DNA from: Pseudonocardiales bacterium
GTDB lineage: Bacteria; Actinomycetota; Actinomycetes; Mycobacteriales; QHCD01
Direction: 5' to 3'
Length of the DNA: 64,000 nt
Assembly: GCA_003244255.1 (NCBI GenBank)
Contig: QHCD01000012.1
Coordinates: 1-64,000 of the forward strand
In this document: one piece after another, positions 38,738-48,669 of the stretch
Layout of the letters: each line of letters begins with the position of its first letter
Numbering within the stretch: position 1 is the first letter of the stretch
Position numbers and translations under genes: made by a program
The notes under the pieces: model-generated
What the model saw: only the letters and a program-made list of their open reading frames with translations
The model's database searches: none
What the model was told of the DNA's origin: nothing

Positions 38738-40276
38738 TCAGCCGCTGAAGCTGACTTCGGACAGCGCGGCCTGGAACTGCCCGTCCGGCTGCGGTACGAG
38801 GGCGCTGATCCAGACCACGACGAAGCGGGCGGTGACCGGCTTGGCGAGGGTGAGCACCGTCGAGCCGGACACCGGAGTCGGGGGGGTCACCGCGGTGTAG
38901 CCGGCGAGCCCGTCGGCCGCCACGTCCGAGGTGAGCACCTGCACGGTGATGCCCGGCGTCGGAGTGGTGATGTGGATCGCCCGGATGGGCGCTGCGATGG
39001 CGAGATCGAACCGCAGGCCGGCGCCTGGCTTGAGGTTGCCGAACGTGGCGAAACCGCGATATTCCAGGGTGTGCCATGCGGTGTTCGGATTGCCGTCGAA
39101 CGCGTTACCGACCTCGGGCGGGTTCTCGTGGCCGGGCGGGCTGTGGTAGGGGTCGAAGACGGTCGCACCGTCGATGCGCAGCGGAACCGAGGCGGCGCGG
39201 TTGGGCGTCTTCGGCGCGGGTCTGGTCGGCGGCGTCGTCGTCGTGGTCCTCTGCTTGGCCGACGGCGTGGTCCGGGTTTGCGCCGGGGTGATGTTCGTCA
39301 CCAGCGACGTGCGGGCGTGCCCGCCCGACGAGCTCGCCATCGACGTCAACATCCGGGAGAGCAGCAAAACGACGGCGACCACAGCGATCGCGCCGAGGGC
39401 GATCACGCCGAGCGTCGCGACCCGGTGGCGCCTCGGCGGCGGCGGTCCGGCCGGCAACGGCGCGACCGGCTGGCTGTCGTCGAACGGGAGCAGGTCCACC
39501 AAGCCGCACCGCTCGGCGAGCACGGTGGCGAGTGTGTCGACGGTGCGAAGCGCGCCCGGCCCAGCGCCCTGCATCGCGCGCATGGCCAGGGTGGATAGGT
39601 CGGTGGGTACGCCGGCCAGCAGTTGGCGCGGGCTGCACAACCGGCCGCTCCTGGTGGGCGCGCCGGGCAGACCGCCAGCACCGTCGCCGAGTGGCCACCG
39701 GCCGCTGAGCGCGGCGTAGAGGACCGCGCCGAGGCCGCGGATGTCGGCCCGTGCGCTGGGATCGGCGGCGCCCAGGTGCAACACGGCCACGGGGCCGCCG
39801 GGGGTGAGCATGATGCGATCCGCCCGCAGTCCCCCGACGACCGCGCCGGCATGGTGGGCATCCGCGACGCCGGCCGCGAGCTCGCGGACAATGGCGGCGG
39901 CGATGTCGGGATCCAGTGCGCCGTCGCGGAGCACCTCGGCGAGGGTCGGGCCGTCGGGCCAGCCGGAGACCGCGTAGCAGCAGCCTGGCGCCTCGACGAC
40001 GTCGAGCACCCGGGCTAGAGCGGGATGACCGACGGCACCGGCGGCCAGCGACCGGTCCAGGAAGCCGCGCGCCGCGTCGCCTCCAGGCCGGTGGATGTCG
40101 AGTCGGACCGGGCGTTGCAGCACGGTGTCCTCGGCGACCCATGCCGTCGCCTGTCGATCCTGGAGCCCGGAGAGCATCCGGGTTAGCCGGTATCGGCCGC
40201 CGATCATCCCGCCGGGCCGGTCGGACGCTGGGACCGCAGGGGGCGCGGTCGCATCACGCGCCGTATCCGTGCTCAT
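38738..40276 (-). CDS. Membrane pseudokinase with C-terminal discoidin-like domain, MurJ partner
   Basis: Protein of 512 residues. The N-terminal part has a protein-kinase fold without catalytic residues: the lysine of the VAVK position is replaced (RPVRLDIHR), the HRD motif is replaced by GGLRADRIM, and DFG by HLGAA. A transmembrane helix lies near 300-322. The extracellular end (about 365-510) resembles a galactose-binding/discoidin fold, with NAFDGNPNTAWHTLEYRGF. In M. tuberculosis both domains are fused to the MviN flippase and the pseudokinase is phosphorylated by PknB to bind FhaA. Here it is a separate gene just downstream of murJ. ATG at 40276 follows GGGGAA; ATG 40351 is an alternative. 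Confidence 0.88.
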   Translation of the reverse strand: MSTDTARDATAPPAVPASDRPGGMIGGRYRLTRMLSGLQDRQATAWVAEDTVLQRPVRLDIHRPGGDAARGFLDRSLAAGAVGHPALARVLDVVEAPGCCYAVSGWPDGPTLAEVLRDGALDPDIAAAIVRELAAGVADAHHAGAVVGGLRADRIMLTPGGPVAVLHLGAADPSARADIRGLGAVLYAALSGRWPLGDGAGGLPGAPTRSGRLCSPRQLLAGVPTDLSTLAMRAMQGAGPGALRTVDTLATVLAERCGLVDLLPFDDSQPVAPLPAGPPPPRRHRVATLGVIALGAIAVVAVVLLLSRMLTSMASSSGGHARTSLVTNITPAQTRTTPSAKQRTTTTTPPTRPAPKTPNRAASVPLRIDGATVFDPYHSPPGHENPPEVGNAFDGNPNTAWHTLEYRGFATFGNLKPGAGLRFDLAIAAPIRAIHITTPTPGITVQVLTSDVAADGLAGYTAVTPPTPVSGSTVLTLAKPVTARFVVVWISALVPQPDGQFQAALSEVSFSG

Positions 40277-40430
40277 CGCGTTCCCCGATATCGCCGTTAT
40301 CGCCGGTGCGGTGTCATCGCCGGGCTCTCGCCGCGGTCCCGTACCGAGCATGACGCCTGTCGGCGGGGTGGCGTTGCCCGGGCGGGGCGATCTCGGCGTG
40401 TCGCCCGGCGTGTCGCGGCGGGCAGCACCG

Positions 40431-42158
40431 TCAGCCGGCGGGCCGGCGGCGCAGCGATCCGACGACGTCGCGGAGCTCCGCGACCCGTAGCCGCAGCGCC
40501 ACGAAGAGCATGACCGCGCCGCCGAGAACGCTGCCGAGGACGAGCGCGATAGCTGCGCCTTCGAACTGGGCGCCGAAGGCACGCTCGACCACGGCTCGGA
40601 TGCCATAGGCGACCCCGCCCCCCGCGGCCGAAGCGAGGACCAGCCGGATCGTCGTGCGCAACACCCGGCCGCTCTGCAGGGCGCCGAACCGGCCGCGCAG
40701 CAGCACTTCCCCCAGCAGCACACCGGGCACGAACGACAGGCTGTTGACGAATGCCAGCCCCGCGACGACGTGATCGGGCGCGACAACGTGCGGAACGGCG
40801 AGGCAGAGCGCGATTCGCACCACGACCATGACCGCGTTGATCACCGTGGGCGTGCGGGCGTCCTTGATGGCGTAGAACGCGCGCAGCTGGAGCAGCGTGA
40901 TCGCATATGGCAGCAGGCCGAACGCCGCCCACGCGAGCGCGATGCCGGTCCCGTATGCCGCCTCCGGCGCGGCCCGGCCGTGCGCGAAGATCACCGTCGT
41001 CAGGGCGGGGCCGAGCGCGATGTAGGCGGCGGTGACCGGCACCAGTGCAACCGCGGTGAGCCGGGCGCCGAGGGATAGGTCGGCGACGACGGCGCGGGTA
41101 TTGCCGGCCGCGGCGGCGCGGCTCATCCGCGGCAGCAGGGTGGTGAGCAGCGCCACGCCCGCGATGCCGTACGGCACCTGGAAGAGCAGGCTCTGGTTGG
41201 TGTAGACCGCGTAGCCGATGCCGGAATGGTGCCCGGCGGCAAGGGATAACCGGGTGATCACCAGGTAGCCGATCGCGCTAGTGAGCACGTAGCCGAGCAC
41301 CCACAGCCCGAGCGTGCCGATCTCGCCCATGCCGGTGCCGCGCACGTCGAGCCGCCACTTCCAGCGAAAGCCGACCCTGCGCGCGGCCGGTATCAGCACC
41401 GCGGCCTGCACCACGATGCCGAGGGTGGTGCCGATTCCGAGCACCAGCATCTGTGCGGTCGTGATCGTCGCGACGTTCAATGTGTGCGGCCCGGGCATCA
41501 CGAAGAACACGACCGCCGTCGCGACGACGACGCCGTTGTTCAGCACCGGCGCCCAGGCCGGGGCGCCGTAGACGCCGCGGGTGTTCAGGATTGCGCCGAG
41601 CATCGCCCCGATTCCGTAGAACACGATCTCGATCAGCAGCAGCCGCGCCAGGATGTTCGCGACCCGGATCTGGTTCGGGTCGTGCAGCACTCCGTAGAGC
41701 GAGGTGAGCGCCGGCGCCAGCAGAACCGCGGCGGCGGTGACCACGAGCAGCAGCAGGGTCGAGACGGACATGAGCCGTTGGGCGTAGGCCTCGCCGCCGT
41801 CGCTGTCGTTGTGCTGGGCGTGCACGAGCAGCGGAACGATGATCGAGGTCAGCAGGGCGCCGAGCAGCAGCTCGTAGACGATGTTCGGCAGCGTGTTCGC
41901 CGTCGCATAGGCGTCGCCGATCCCGCCGAGTCCGATGGCTGCCGTGATCGCGATGGTGCGGATGAAGCCGGTGATGCGCGACGCGGCGCTTCCGATCGCG
42001 ACGATGCGGCTGGAGTGCAGCAGGCTGGGCTCGATATCCGGTGGCGATCCGGCGGGTGCCGCGTGCCGGGGGCTGCTTCGCGACTCGACGATCCGATACG
42101 TCGCCGTGACGTCGTGCAGATGCCGGGGGCGGGGCGCATCCGGAGGCCGGCCGGTCAC
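40431..42158 (-). CDS. murJ: Lipid II flippase MurJ (MviN)
   Basis: Protein of 575 residues with about fourteen transmembrane helices. The first helix region SSRIVAIGSAASRITGFIRT and the motif GDAYATANTLPNIVYELLLG are typical of MurJ; the conserved Arg in TM1 is present. It moves lipid II across the membrane for wall synthesis. The GTG start overlaps the stop of the DUF6049 gene (GTGA). The 155-bp gap to the pseudokinase gene shows that the fused mycobacterial form has been split or was never fused. Confidence 0.94.
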   Translation of the reverse strand: MTGRPPDAPRPRHLHDVTATYRIVESRSSPRHAAPAGSPPDIEPSLLHSSRIVAIGSAASRITGFIRTIAITAAIGLGGIGDAYATANTLPNIVYELLLGALLTSIIVPLLVHAQHNDSDGGEAYAQRLMSVSTLLLLVVTAAAVLLAPALTSLYGVLHDPNQIRVANILARLLLIEIVFYGIGAMLGAILNTRGVYGAPAWAPVLNNGVVVATAVVFFVMPGPHTLNVATITTAQMLVLGIGTTLGIVVQAAVLIPAARRVGFRWKWRLDVRGTGMGEIGTLGLWVLGYVLTSAIGYLVITRLSLAAGHHSGIGYAVYTNQSLLFQVPYGIAGVALLTTLLPRMSRAAAAGNTRAVVADLSLGARLTAVALVPVTAAYIALGPALTTVIFAHGRAAPEAAYGTGIALAWAAFGLLPYAITLLQLRAFYAIKDARTPTVINAVMVVVRIALCLAVPHVVAPDHVVAGLAFVNSLSFVPGVLLGEVLLRGRFGALQSGRVLRTTIRLVLASAAGGGVAYGIRAVVERAFGAQFEGAAIALVLGSVLGGAVMLFVALRLRVAELRDVVGSLRRRPAG

Positions 42159-44284
42159 GACGGTGGGCTCCCGGGGGCGCCCGAGGTCGCAGGTGCGCTC
42201 GAGGTCGCGGGGGCGCTGGGGCGCGGCCGCAGCCTTCGGTAGAGCCGGCGGATGACCAGCACGAACAGCAGGGTGAGCGCGCCGAAGGTGATGCCGAGTG
42301 CGACCCGGCCGTAGGCCGTGCTCCGCACCTGGACGTCGACGACGGGCCCGAGCTGCGTTCCGCCGGGCGTCGAGAGCCGCACGCTGACGCCGAACACGCC
42401 GGAGCGCTCCACGGACGCCGGCACCTTGATCGTGGGCCGGCCATGCGCCGGAATCACATAGCTGCTCGCCGGATGCACCCGGAAGCCAGCCGTTCCTCGT
42501 GCGGTGATGTTGATGCGCACCGTGATGGCGGAATCGAGGGTGTTCTCAACCGTCACGACGAGCGGGCTGCCCGACGACGCCAGGCTGTAGGTGCCCTGCG
42601 CGGGCTGGACGATGAAGACCTGCTCGGTGAGCGCCCTGATCCGGTTCGACACCTCGGAGCGGAACGCGTCGGCACCCGCCGGGTCCGTACGCCAGCTCGC
42701 CGAGCTCGCCGACAGCAGCGTGTCATAGGCCGGTGCGAGTGTGGCCTCGACGGCGTTGTTGTCCAGGGCACCGGCGAAGTCGGTAAGGGCGTGCGCGGCC
42801 GCCGCGAGCTCCTCGGTGACCGACGAGGGCAGTTCGGCCGATCCCGACGACCGCGGGTACACCAGCGGGCCGGCGTCCACCGGCGGCGAGTCGATCAACG
42901 AGTTGATCGGTTCGGTCTGGGCCCACGGCACCGTGGCGCTGATCCGGACCATCGCGGCCAGCCGATCCCCGGGATCGAACCTCGGCGCGGGCGCGACGAG
43001 CACGGTTTGCGAGGCGGTCCCCGGCGATGCCGCGATCGCGGCGAGCTCGGCGGCGAACCGCTGCTCGTTCAACCGGAAACCGCCGGTGTACACCGGGCGG
43101 ATCAGCGTGTCGAGGGTGGCGTCGGTGATCAACGCCTCGGTGTTCGTGTTCAGCCCCCGCAGCGCGGCGACCGGCGTCGGGGACGGCGCGCCGTCTCGCA
43201 GCGCGTCCGGCGCGAGGATGATGCCCGCGAACTGTTCGGGTGCCAGCGCATAGAGCGTGGCGGCATCGAGCTCGCCGCCGGGCGGCCAGGCGATCCGGGC
43301 GGCATCGGTGACGCCGAGATTGCTTGCCAGCACGGCACCGCCACGGGCGAAGGCCCGCCCGATCTCGTCGCTCAGCCCGGCGCGCCGCAACGCGACGATG
43401 TCGGGGTTGCCGTATGGCAGGGCCAGCACCGTCACGCCCGGCCGGGCGATGAGTGCCCGTAACAGCCCGAGCCACGCGGAGGCGTTGGTCCGGCCGGCCG
43501 CGATGGCGGCGCGGCTGGTCGGGCGCCGCACCCGGTAGGCGTGGTCGGGGGCGGCCATCGTCGCGGCGGCCACCACCAGGTTCGGGTCGATCGGCACCAG
43601 CAGCGGCACATCCGCTGGCGCGTCCAGCGCGGAGCGCACCACTCGGTAGAGGCGACCCGTCGGCCCGAACGACGTCGCCAGCGAGTTGTCGGTGAAGTCA
43701 CCGGAGAGCAGCTGCCGGGGCTGGTCGACGACGGGCCACATCCAGCTCACCCGTACCGGCGCCCTTGGCCGGATCGGGAAGAACGGCAGATAGGTGTGCA
43801 TCTCGCCCACCCGGGCGGAGGAACCGTCGGCCTGCACGGCGTTGATATTGACCAGCAGCGGATAGACGCCGGCGGTGGACAGGCCCAGGCGCTTCGCCCC
43901 GCAGGCGGTGGAGAACGGCCGCGTCTGGTGCGGCGCCAGGGCGGGCCCGAGTGAGTGGAAGTCACAGATGCCGACCGAGTCCAGTGGCGGCCTTGCGTCG
44001 GCGCGCGCGAGCGCCGCCCGGCTGCGCAGTGGCTGGCCGGCCTGCAGCCGGAGGATCGGCTCGGTGAGCGTCTGGTTCGTTGTGTTTGTGATCAGGCCGG
44101 ACATCCGGACGGTGGTATTCCGCGTGATCACGGTTGGGCTCAGCCCGGTAACGGCGATGCGCACCTGCGCCGACGTGGGCGTGAGCGCCGGGACGGCGCC
44201 GGCTGGCGGCGGCGACAGGAGCGCCACCAGCACCGCGATGACTCCCGCACCGCCGAGGCCGCTAGCGAGCCGGCGGGCGTTCAT
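42155..44284 (-). CDS. DUF6049 secreted/membrane protein encoded upstream of murJ
   Basis: Protein of 709 residues. An N-terminal signal peptide (about 1-30, ending in PPPAGAVPA) precedes a large extracellular part, with Ig-like segments at the start (RIAVTGLSPTVITRNTTVRM) and near the end (VTVENTLDSAITVRINITAR), and one C-terminal transmembrane helix (about 665-685) with a basic tail. In mycobacteria the homologue is Rv3909, always before mviN. Function unknown, though constant linkage suggests a role in lipid II handling or wall synthesis. ATG 44284 was chosen because the signal peptide starts there. Confidence 0.88.
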   Translation of the reverse strand: MNARRLASGLGGAGVIAVLVALLSPPPAGAVPALTPTSAQVRIAVTGLSPTVITRNTTVRMSGLITNTTNQTLTEPILRLQAGQPLRSRAALARADARPPLDSVGICDFHSLGPALAPHQTRPFSTACGAKRLGLSTAGVYPLLVNINAVQADGSSARVGEMHTYLPFFPIRPRAPVRVSWMWPVVDQPRQLLSGDFTDNSLATSFGPTGRLYRVVRSALDAPADVPLLVPIDPNLVVAAATMAAPDHAYRVRRPTSRAAIAAGRTNASAWLGLLRALIARPGVTVLALPYGNPDIVALRRAGLSDEIGRAFARGGAVLASNLGVTDAARIAWPPGGELDAATLYALAPEQFAGIILAPDALRDGAPSPTPVAALRGLNTNTEALITDATLDTLIRPVYTGGFRLNEQRFAAELAAIAASPGTASQTVLVAPAPRFDPGDRLAAMVRISATVPWAQTEPINSLIDSPPVDAGPLVYPRSSGSAELPSSVTEELAAAAHALTDFAGALDNNAVEATLAPAYDTLLSASSASWRTDPAGADAFRSEVSNRIRALTEQVFIVQPAQGTYSLASSGSPLVVTVENTLDSAITVRINITARGTAGFRVHPASSYVIPAHGRPTIKVPASVERSGVFGVSVRLSTPGGTQLGPVVDVQVRSTAYGRVALGITFGALTLLFVLVIRRLYRRLRPRPSAPATSSAPATSGAPGSPPS

Positions 44285-44360
44285 GCCGCCTCGCCGGGAA
44301 CGAGTGGCTCGGCGGGCGCTGATGCCGCCTCGCCGGGAACGAGTGGCTCGGTGGGCGCTC
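44283..44360. repeat. 39-bp tandem duplication at the Nudix/DUF6049 junction
   Basis: Two copies of a 39-bp sequence starting ATGCCGCCTCGCCGGGAACG differ at only two or so bases. The copies fill the gap between the end of the Nudix gene and the start of the DUF6049 gene. The first contains the DUF6049 start codon (minus strand) and the second reaches into the Nudix stop codon. Confidence 0.92.
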
Positions 44361-44823
44361 ACGCGGTGTCGGCGAGCAGCCGCAGTGCCTCCGACGCGAG
44401 CTCCCGCTCGTCCTCGTAGGCGAGCCGGCCGGTCATGTCGTCGAGCGGCACCCACGCGACCGCGGCGACCTCGACGTCGTCGACGGAGAGCTCGCCGCCG
44501 GTCGCGCTCATCAGGAAGTGGTGCACGGTCTTGTGGATTCGCTGGCCGCCCGCGACGAACCAGAAGTCGATGTCGCCGAGCGGTTCGAGCACCGATCCGG
44601 TGATCCCGGTCTCTTCGCGCACCTCGCGGATCGCCGCCTGCTCGGCGGTCTCGCCGGGCTCGATGTGGCCCTTCGGCAGCGACCACAGCATCCGGCCACG
44701 CCGATCGTGCCGGCCGATCAGCACGCCGTGCGCTGACCCGCCGACGGTGGTGACGACCAGACCGCCGGCGGACGTCTCCGCCACGGTGCGCAACCGTGGT
44801 CGGCGCGCACGGGTGCCAGCCAT
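44359..44823 (-). CDS. Nudix hydrolase (MutT4-like)
   Basis: Protein of 154 residues. The full Nudix box is present: [20 protein letters not shown] followed by TGI, with all metal-binding glutamates. The N-terminal [13 protein letters not shown] leads into the first strand. In mycobacteria this place holds mutT4 (Rv3908). The substrate may be an oxidised nucleotide or another nucleoside diphosphate compound. ATG 44823 was preferred as the first Met giving a normal-length enzyme; the frame is open further upstream but without family match. Divergent from pcnA. Confidence 0.9.
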   Translation of the reverse strand: MAGTRARRPRLRTVAETSAGGLVVTTVGGSAHGVLIGRHDRRGRMLWSLPKGHIEPGETAEQAAIREVREETGITGSVLEPLGDIDFWFVAGGQRIHKTVHHFLMSATGGELSVDDVEVAAVAWVPLDDMTGRLAYEDERELASEALRLLADTA

Positions 44824-44980
44824 CCCTCGATCGTAAACGCCGCTCCGGTGCCGGACCCTCGTCGCGACTCGCCGCGTCGGGATCTGCCAGTCTGCTGGCG
44901 CCCGCGCGAAGTCCTTGCATCGGTCCGGGAGGCGGCTGTCGCTGAGCGCGACTCCGACACCGCGATTAGGCTCTGCGGTC

Positions 44981-46450
44981 GTGTCCAGCGAGCTGTCGAC
45001 GGCGCAACAGCGGGCGGTCGCCGAGCTGTTCCGGGTGGCGCCGGTCGCCGACGACCTCGGCCGCAGGTTCGCCCGGGCCGGGCACGAGCTGCACCTGGTC
45101 GGCGGTTCGGTCCGCGATGCCCTGCTCGGTCGGCTGGGCGCGGATCTGGACTTCGCCACGGACGCGAAACCGGATGCCGTCCTCGCGATCGCCGCCGGCT
45201 GGGCGGAGTCGGTCTGGACCACCGGCATCGACTTCGGCACGGTCGGGATGGCACGCCGCGGATTCCGGCTGGAGGTCACGACCTACCGCGCCGACCGCTA
45301 CGACCGGGTCAGCCGCAACCCGACGGTGACCTACGGCAGCTCGCTCGACGATGACCTGCGCCGCCGCGACTTCGCCGTCAACGCGATGGCGATATCGGTG
45401 CCGGACCACCGGTGGAGCGATCCGTACGGCGGGCTGACCGACCTGCTCGAGCGCCGGCTGCGCACTCCCGGCGCGGCGGCGGATTCCTTCGCCGACGACC
45501 CGTTGCGGATGCTGCGCACCGCACGGTTCGTCTCGACGCTGGGCTTCGTGCCGGCGCCCGACGTCCTGGCGGCGACTCGGGAGATGGCCGTTTCGATCGC
45601 TCGCATCACGGCCGAGCGGGTACAGGCCGAGCTGAGCAAGCTGCTGCTCGGCAACCAGCCGCGGGCCGGGCTGGCGTTGCTGGTAGAGACCGGGCTCGCC
45701 GATTACGTGCTGCCCGAGTTGCCGGCGTTGCGGATGGAGATCGACGAGCACCACCAGCACAAGGACGTCTACGCGCACAGCCTCATCGTGCTCGAGCAGG
45801 CGATCAGCCTGGAGGCCGACGGCCCGGACCTGGTGCTTCGGCTGGCCGCGATCCTGCACGACATCGGCAAGCCCGCGACCCGTCGGCACGAGCCCGACGG
45901 TGGGGTGTCGTTTCATCACCACGAGGTGGTGGGCGCGAAGCTGGCCCGCCGCCGGCTGCGCGAGCTGAGGTACCCGCGCGAGGTGGTCGACGACGTCGCC
46001 CAGCTGGTCTTACTGCACCTGCGGTTCCACGGGTTCGGCCGCGGCGAGTGGACCGACTCGGCCGTGCGCCGGTACGTGACCGACGCGGGTGACCTGCTGC
46101 CCCGGTTGCACAAGCTGGTGCGCTCGGACTGCACCACCCGTAACCGTGCCCGCGCCGAGGAGCTGCGGCGGAACTACGCCGAGCTCGAGCGGCGCATCGC
46201 GGTGCTGCGCGAGCGGGAGGAGCTGGACCGGATCCGACCCGATCTCGACGGCAACCAGATCATGGAGCTGCTCGCGATCGCGCCCGGCCCCGACGTCGGC
46301 GCGGCGTACAAGCATCTGCTGGCGGTGCGGATGGACCGTGGTCCGCTGCCCCATGTCGAGGTCGTGGCCGAACTGCGCCGCTGGGCCGCCGAGCAGGGCG
46401 TAGGCCGGCAGCGAGGCGATGCGGCTACCGGCGACGGACCGGCGCGATGA
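44981..46450 (+). CDS. pcnA: CCA tRNA nucleotidyltransferase
   Basis: Protein of 489 residues that adds or repairs the CCA end of tRNAs; needed since tRNAs here do not encode CCA. The nucleotidyltransferase motif is [20 protein letters not shown] with the catalytic DxD-type acids. The RNA-binding part includes [11 protein letters not shown] and [13 protein letters not shown]-terminal HD domain is visible ([10 protein letters not shown], then HHHE), which could give phosphatase activity. GTG 44981 was chosen as the start. The stop overlaps the EEP gene by four bases (ATGA). Confidence 0.94.
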   Translation: MSSELSTAQQRAVAELFRVAPVADDLGRRFARAGHELHLVGGSVRDALLGRLGADLDFATDAKPDAVLAIAAGWAESVWTTGIDFGTVGMARRGFRLEVTTYRADRYDRVSRNPTVTYGSSLDDDLRRRDFAVNAMAISVPDHRWSDPYGGLTDLLERRLRTPGAAADSFADDPLRMLRTARFVSTLGFVPAPDVLAATREMAVSIARITAERVQAELSKLLLGNQPRAGLALLVETGLADYVLPELPALRMEIDEHHQHKDVYAHSLIVLEQAISLEADGPDLVLRLAAILHDIGKPATRRHEPDGGVSFHHHEVVGAKLARRRLRELRYPREVVDDVAQLVLLHLRFHGFGRGEWTDSAVRRYVTDAGDLLPRLHKLVRSDCTTRNRARAEELRRNYAELERRIAVLREREELDRIRPDLDGNQIMELLAIAPGPDVGAAYKHLLAVRMDRGPLPHVEVVAELRRWAAEQGVGRQRGDAATGDGPAR

Positions 46451-47271
46451 CCCAGCCGGTGCTGACCGCACTGACCTACAACCTGAAGTACGCGAGCGAC
46501 CACCCGCCGCACGCCTGGCCGGCGCGCCGCGGGCTGGTGGCCGAGCTGCTGCGTGAGCAGCGCGCCGACGTCGTCGCCACCCAGGAGGGCCTGTACGGGC
46601 AGCTGCGCGACGTCGCCGCAGACACCGGTTACGACTGGGTCGGGCTCGGCCGCGACGGCGGCAGCGCGGGCGAGCACTGCGCGATCCTCTACGACCGCGC
46701 GGTGCTCGATCCCGAGTCCTTCGACCACTTCTGGCTCTCGGCGACACCGGCGTGGGTGGGTTCGCGAACGCCGTGGTGGGGCAACCGTGACGTGCGGATC
46801 GCAACCTGGGTGCGATTCCGGGTCCGGGCCACCGGGGGCGCGCTGGTGTGGCTGAACACCCATCTGGACAACAACTCCGGCGTCGCGCGCAGACGCGGGG
46901 CGATGCTGATCGCGCGGCGGCTGCGCCGGTTCGACCGCACCGTTCCGCTGGTGGTGTCCGGCGACTTCAACTGCGCGCCGACCGACGACCCGCATCGGAT
47001 CCTGATCGAGCGCGCCGGCCTGGCCGACGCGTGGGACGTCTCGAGCGCGCCACCGCCGGTGACCGGCACGTACGGCGGCTGGGCCGCACCTGCCGCTGAC
47101 GGCGGCCGCATCGATTGGGTGCTGGTGCGGGGACCACTGTCGGTGCTCGACGCCGGGATCTGCGACTACCACCGCGCCGACCTCGGCGCCGACGGCTGGC
47201 CGTCTGACCACGTGGCCGTGCGGGTCAGCCTGGCACTTCCGCCCGGACCGGTCGGCGCGAACGGGTCGTGA
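46447..47271 (+). CDS. Endonuclease/exonuclease/phosphatase (EEP) family hydrolase
   Basis: Protein of 274 residues with the EEP fold landmarks: TYNLKYASD at the start, VVATQEGLY with the metal-binding Glu, WLNTHLDNNSGVARRRGAML, VVSGDFNCAPTDDPH, and a terminal SDHVAVRV with the catalytic Asp-His pair. No signal peptide, so cytoplasmic. Substrate could be DNA, a phospholipid headgroup or an inositol phosphate; the sequence does not tell. Translationally coupled to pcnA (ATGA) and overlapping the convergent MFS gene by 47 bp. Confidence 0.88.
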   Translation: MTQPVLTALTYNLKYASDHPPHAWPARRGLVAELLREQRADVVATQEGLYGQLRDVAADTGYDWVGLGRDGGSAGEHCAILYDRAVLDPESFDHFWLSATPAWVGSRTPWWGNRDVRIATWVRFRVRATGGALVWLNTHLDNNSGVARRRGAMLIARRLRRFDRTVPLVVSGDFNCAPTDDPHRILIERAGLADAWDVSSAPPPVTGTYGGWAAPAADGGRIDWVLVRGPLSVLDAGICDYHRADLGADGWPSDHVAVRVSLALPPGPVGANGS

Positions 47272-48589
47272 CGGCCCCGAAGCACGCGGCGGTCAGCAGG
47301 TAGCCGGTGCTCATCGCGAACACGACCGCCGGGGATCGGCCGGTGTCGGGCAGGGCGGCCGCGGCGATCAACGCGGCGGCGACGAACGTGACGTTGAACA
47401 GGGTGTCGTAGACGGAGAACACGCGACCACGGAAGCCGTCGTCGACGTGTTCCTGCACGGTCGTGTCGACGCAGATCTTCACCCCCTGCGCGGCGAGGCC
47501 GAGCAGGAACGCGCCCGGCAGCAGCGCCTGCATCGTGAACGGCAGTCCGAACGCGAGCTGCGCGATCCCGGCGCCGGCGAGCAGCACGACCATCCAGGCC
47601 GGCTTACCGATCCGGCGGCTCATCGCCGGGGTGACGAGCGCCGCGAGCAGAGAGCCGACGGCGCCGACGACCACCGCCTGGCCAGCCCCGGCGAGACCGG
47701 CGCGGAACGCCCCGTGGCCGTGGAAGTAGTTGCGGTACAACAGCAGGGTCATGATCGTGAGGACGCCGTAGCACAGCCGGTGCGCGCCGATCGCCGCCAG
47801 CGCGTACGCGGCCGGCCGGCGGCCGGCGACGTGCCGCGCTCCGGCGACGAAACCGCGCAGCACCTCACCAGCGCTCTCCCGGCGAACCCGTTCGGTGTCG
47901 TCAGGCCCCAGCTGGCCGCGGTGGAACCCGCGGGCGGCGATCGCCGAGCCGCCGTAGCCGATCGCCGCCGACGCCGCGATCACGGCATAGCTGTGATCAC
48001 CGGATCCGACGGCGGTGCGGATCAGCACGGCGACGCCGGCACCGATCGTCGTCGCCCCGGTGCCGAACGTGGTCGAGAACGCGTTCGCCGTCACCAGCTG
48101 GTCGTCGCGGACGACGTGGGGCAGTGCGGCGGAGAGCCCGGACAGGAAGAACCGGTTGACCGAGATCGTCACCAGCGCGCTCGCATAGAACGCCGGCCCG
48201 GACAGACCGCCGGCGATCTCGCCCGCGACGATCACGACCAGCACGGACCGGATCACGTTGGCGAACGTCAGGATCTGGCGCCGGCTCCAGCGGTCGAGCA
48301 CGATGCCGGCGAACGGTCCGACGAAGGAGTAGGGGAGCAGCAGGACGGCGAACCCGGCCGCGACCGCCGTCGGGTCGGTGGCGTGATCTGGGTTGAACAG
48401 CACCGCGCCCGCGAGGCTCACCTGAAAGACGCCGTCGGCGCACTGGCTCGCGATCCGGGTCGCGAACAGCCGGCGGAAGTCGCGCCGGACCAGGATGGAC
48501 CGCAGGTGTGCCCGCCGGTCAGACCGCGCGCTCGCGGCCGGGTCGACCCGGCCGAGTCCGGCGCACGCGTCGTCGGCCGCCGAGTTCAC
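47225..48589 (-). CDS. MFS transporter, 12-helix type
   Basis: Protein of 454 residues with about twelve transmembrane helices after a cytoplasmic N-terminus RRDFRRLFATRIASQCADG. The first-loop motif appears as GIVLDRWSRRQIL, a typical MFS motif A. The family contains exporters of unknown substrates in actinomycetes (Rv0037c-like). It ends in an overlap with the EEP gene on the opposite strand, and is divergent from the YqgE gene, where Rv0037c and Rv0038 are also adjacent. Confidence 0.88.
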   Translation of the reverse strand: MNSAADDACAGLGRVDPAASARSDRRAHLRSILVRRDFRRLFATRIASQCADGVFQVSLAGAVLFNPDHATDPTAVAAGFAVLLLPYSFVGPFAGIVLDRWSRRQILTFANVIRSVLVVIVAGEIAGGLSGPAFYASALVTISVNRFFLSGLSAALPHVVRDDQLVTANAFSTTFGTGATTIGAGVAVLIRTAVGSGDHSYAVIAASAAIGYGGSAIAARGFHRGQLGPDDTERVRRESAGEVLRGFVAGARHVAGRRPAAYALAAIGAHRLCYGVLTIMTLLLYRNYFHGHGAFRAGLAGAGQAVVVGAVGSLLAALVTPAMSRRIGKPAWMVVLLAGAGIAQLAFGLPFTMQALLPGAFLLGLAAQGVKICVDTTVQEHVDDGFRGRVFSVYDTLFNVTFVAAALIAAAALPDTGRSPAVVFAMSTGYLLTAACFGAVTTRSRRPVRAEVPG

Positions 48590-48669
48590 CGCGCCAGGTT
48601 ACGACGCCACGACCGGGCGAGCCGCTCGCGGCTAGCAGCGGGGCGAGCATGCGGGAGGATCGCATCACC

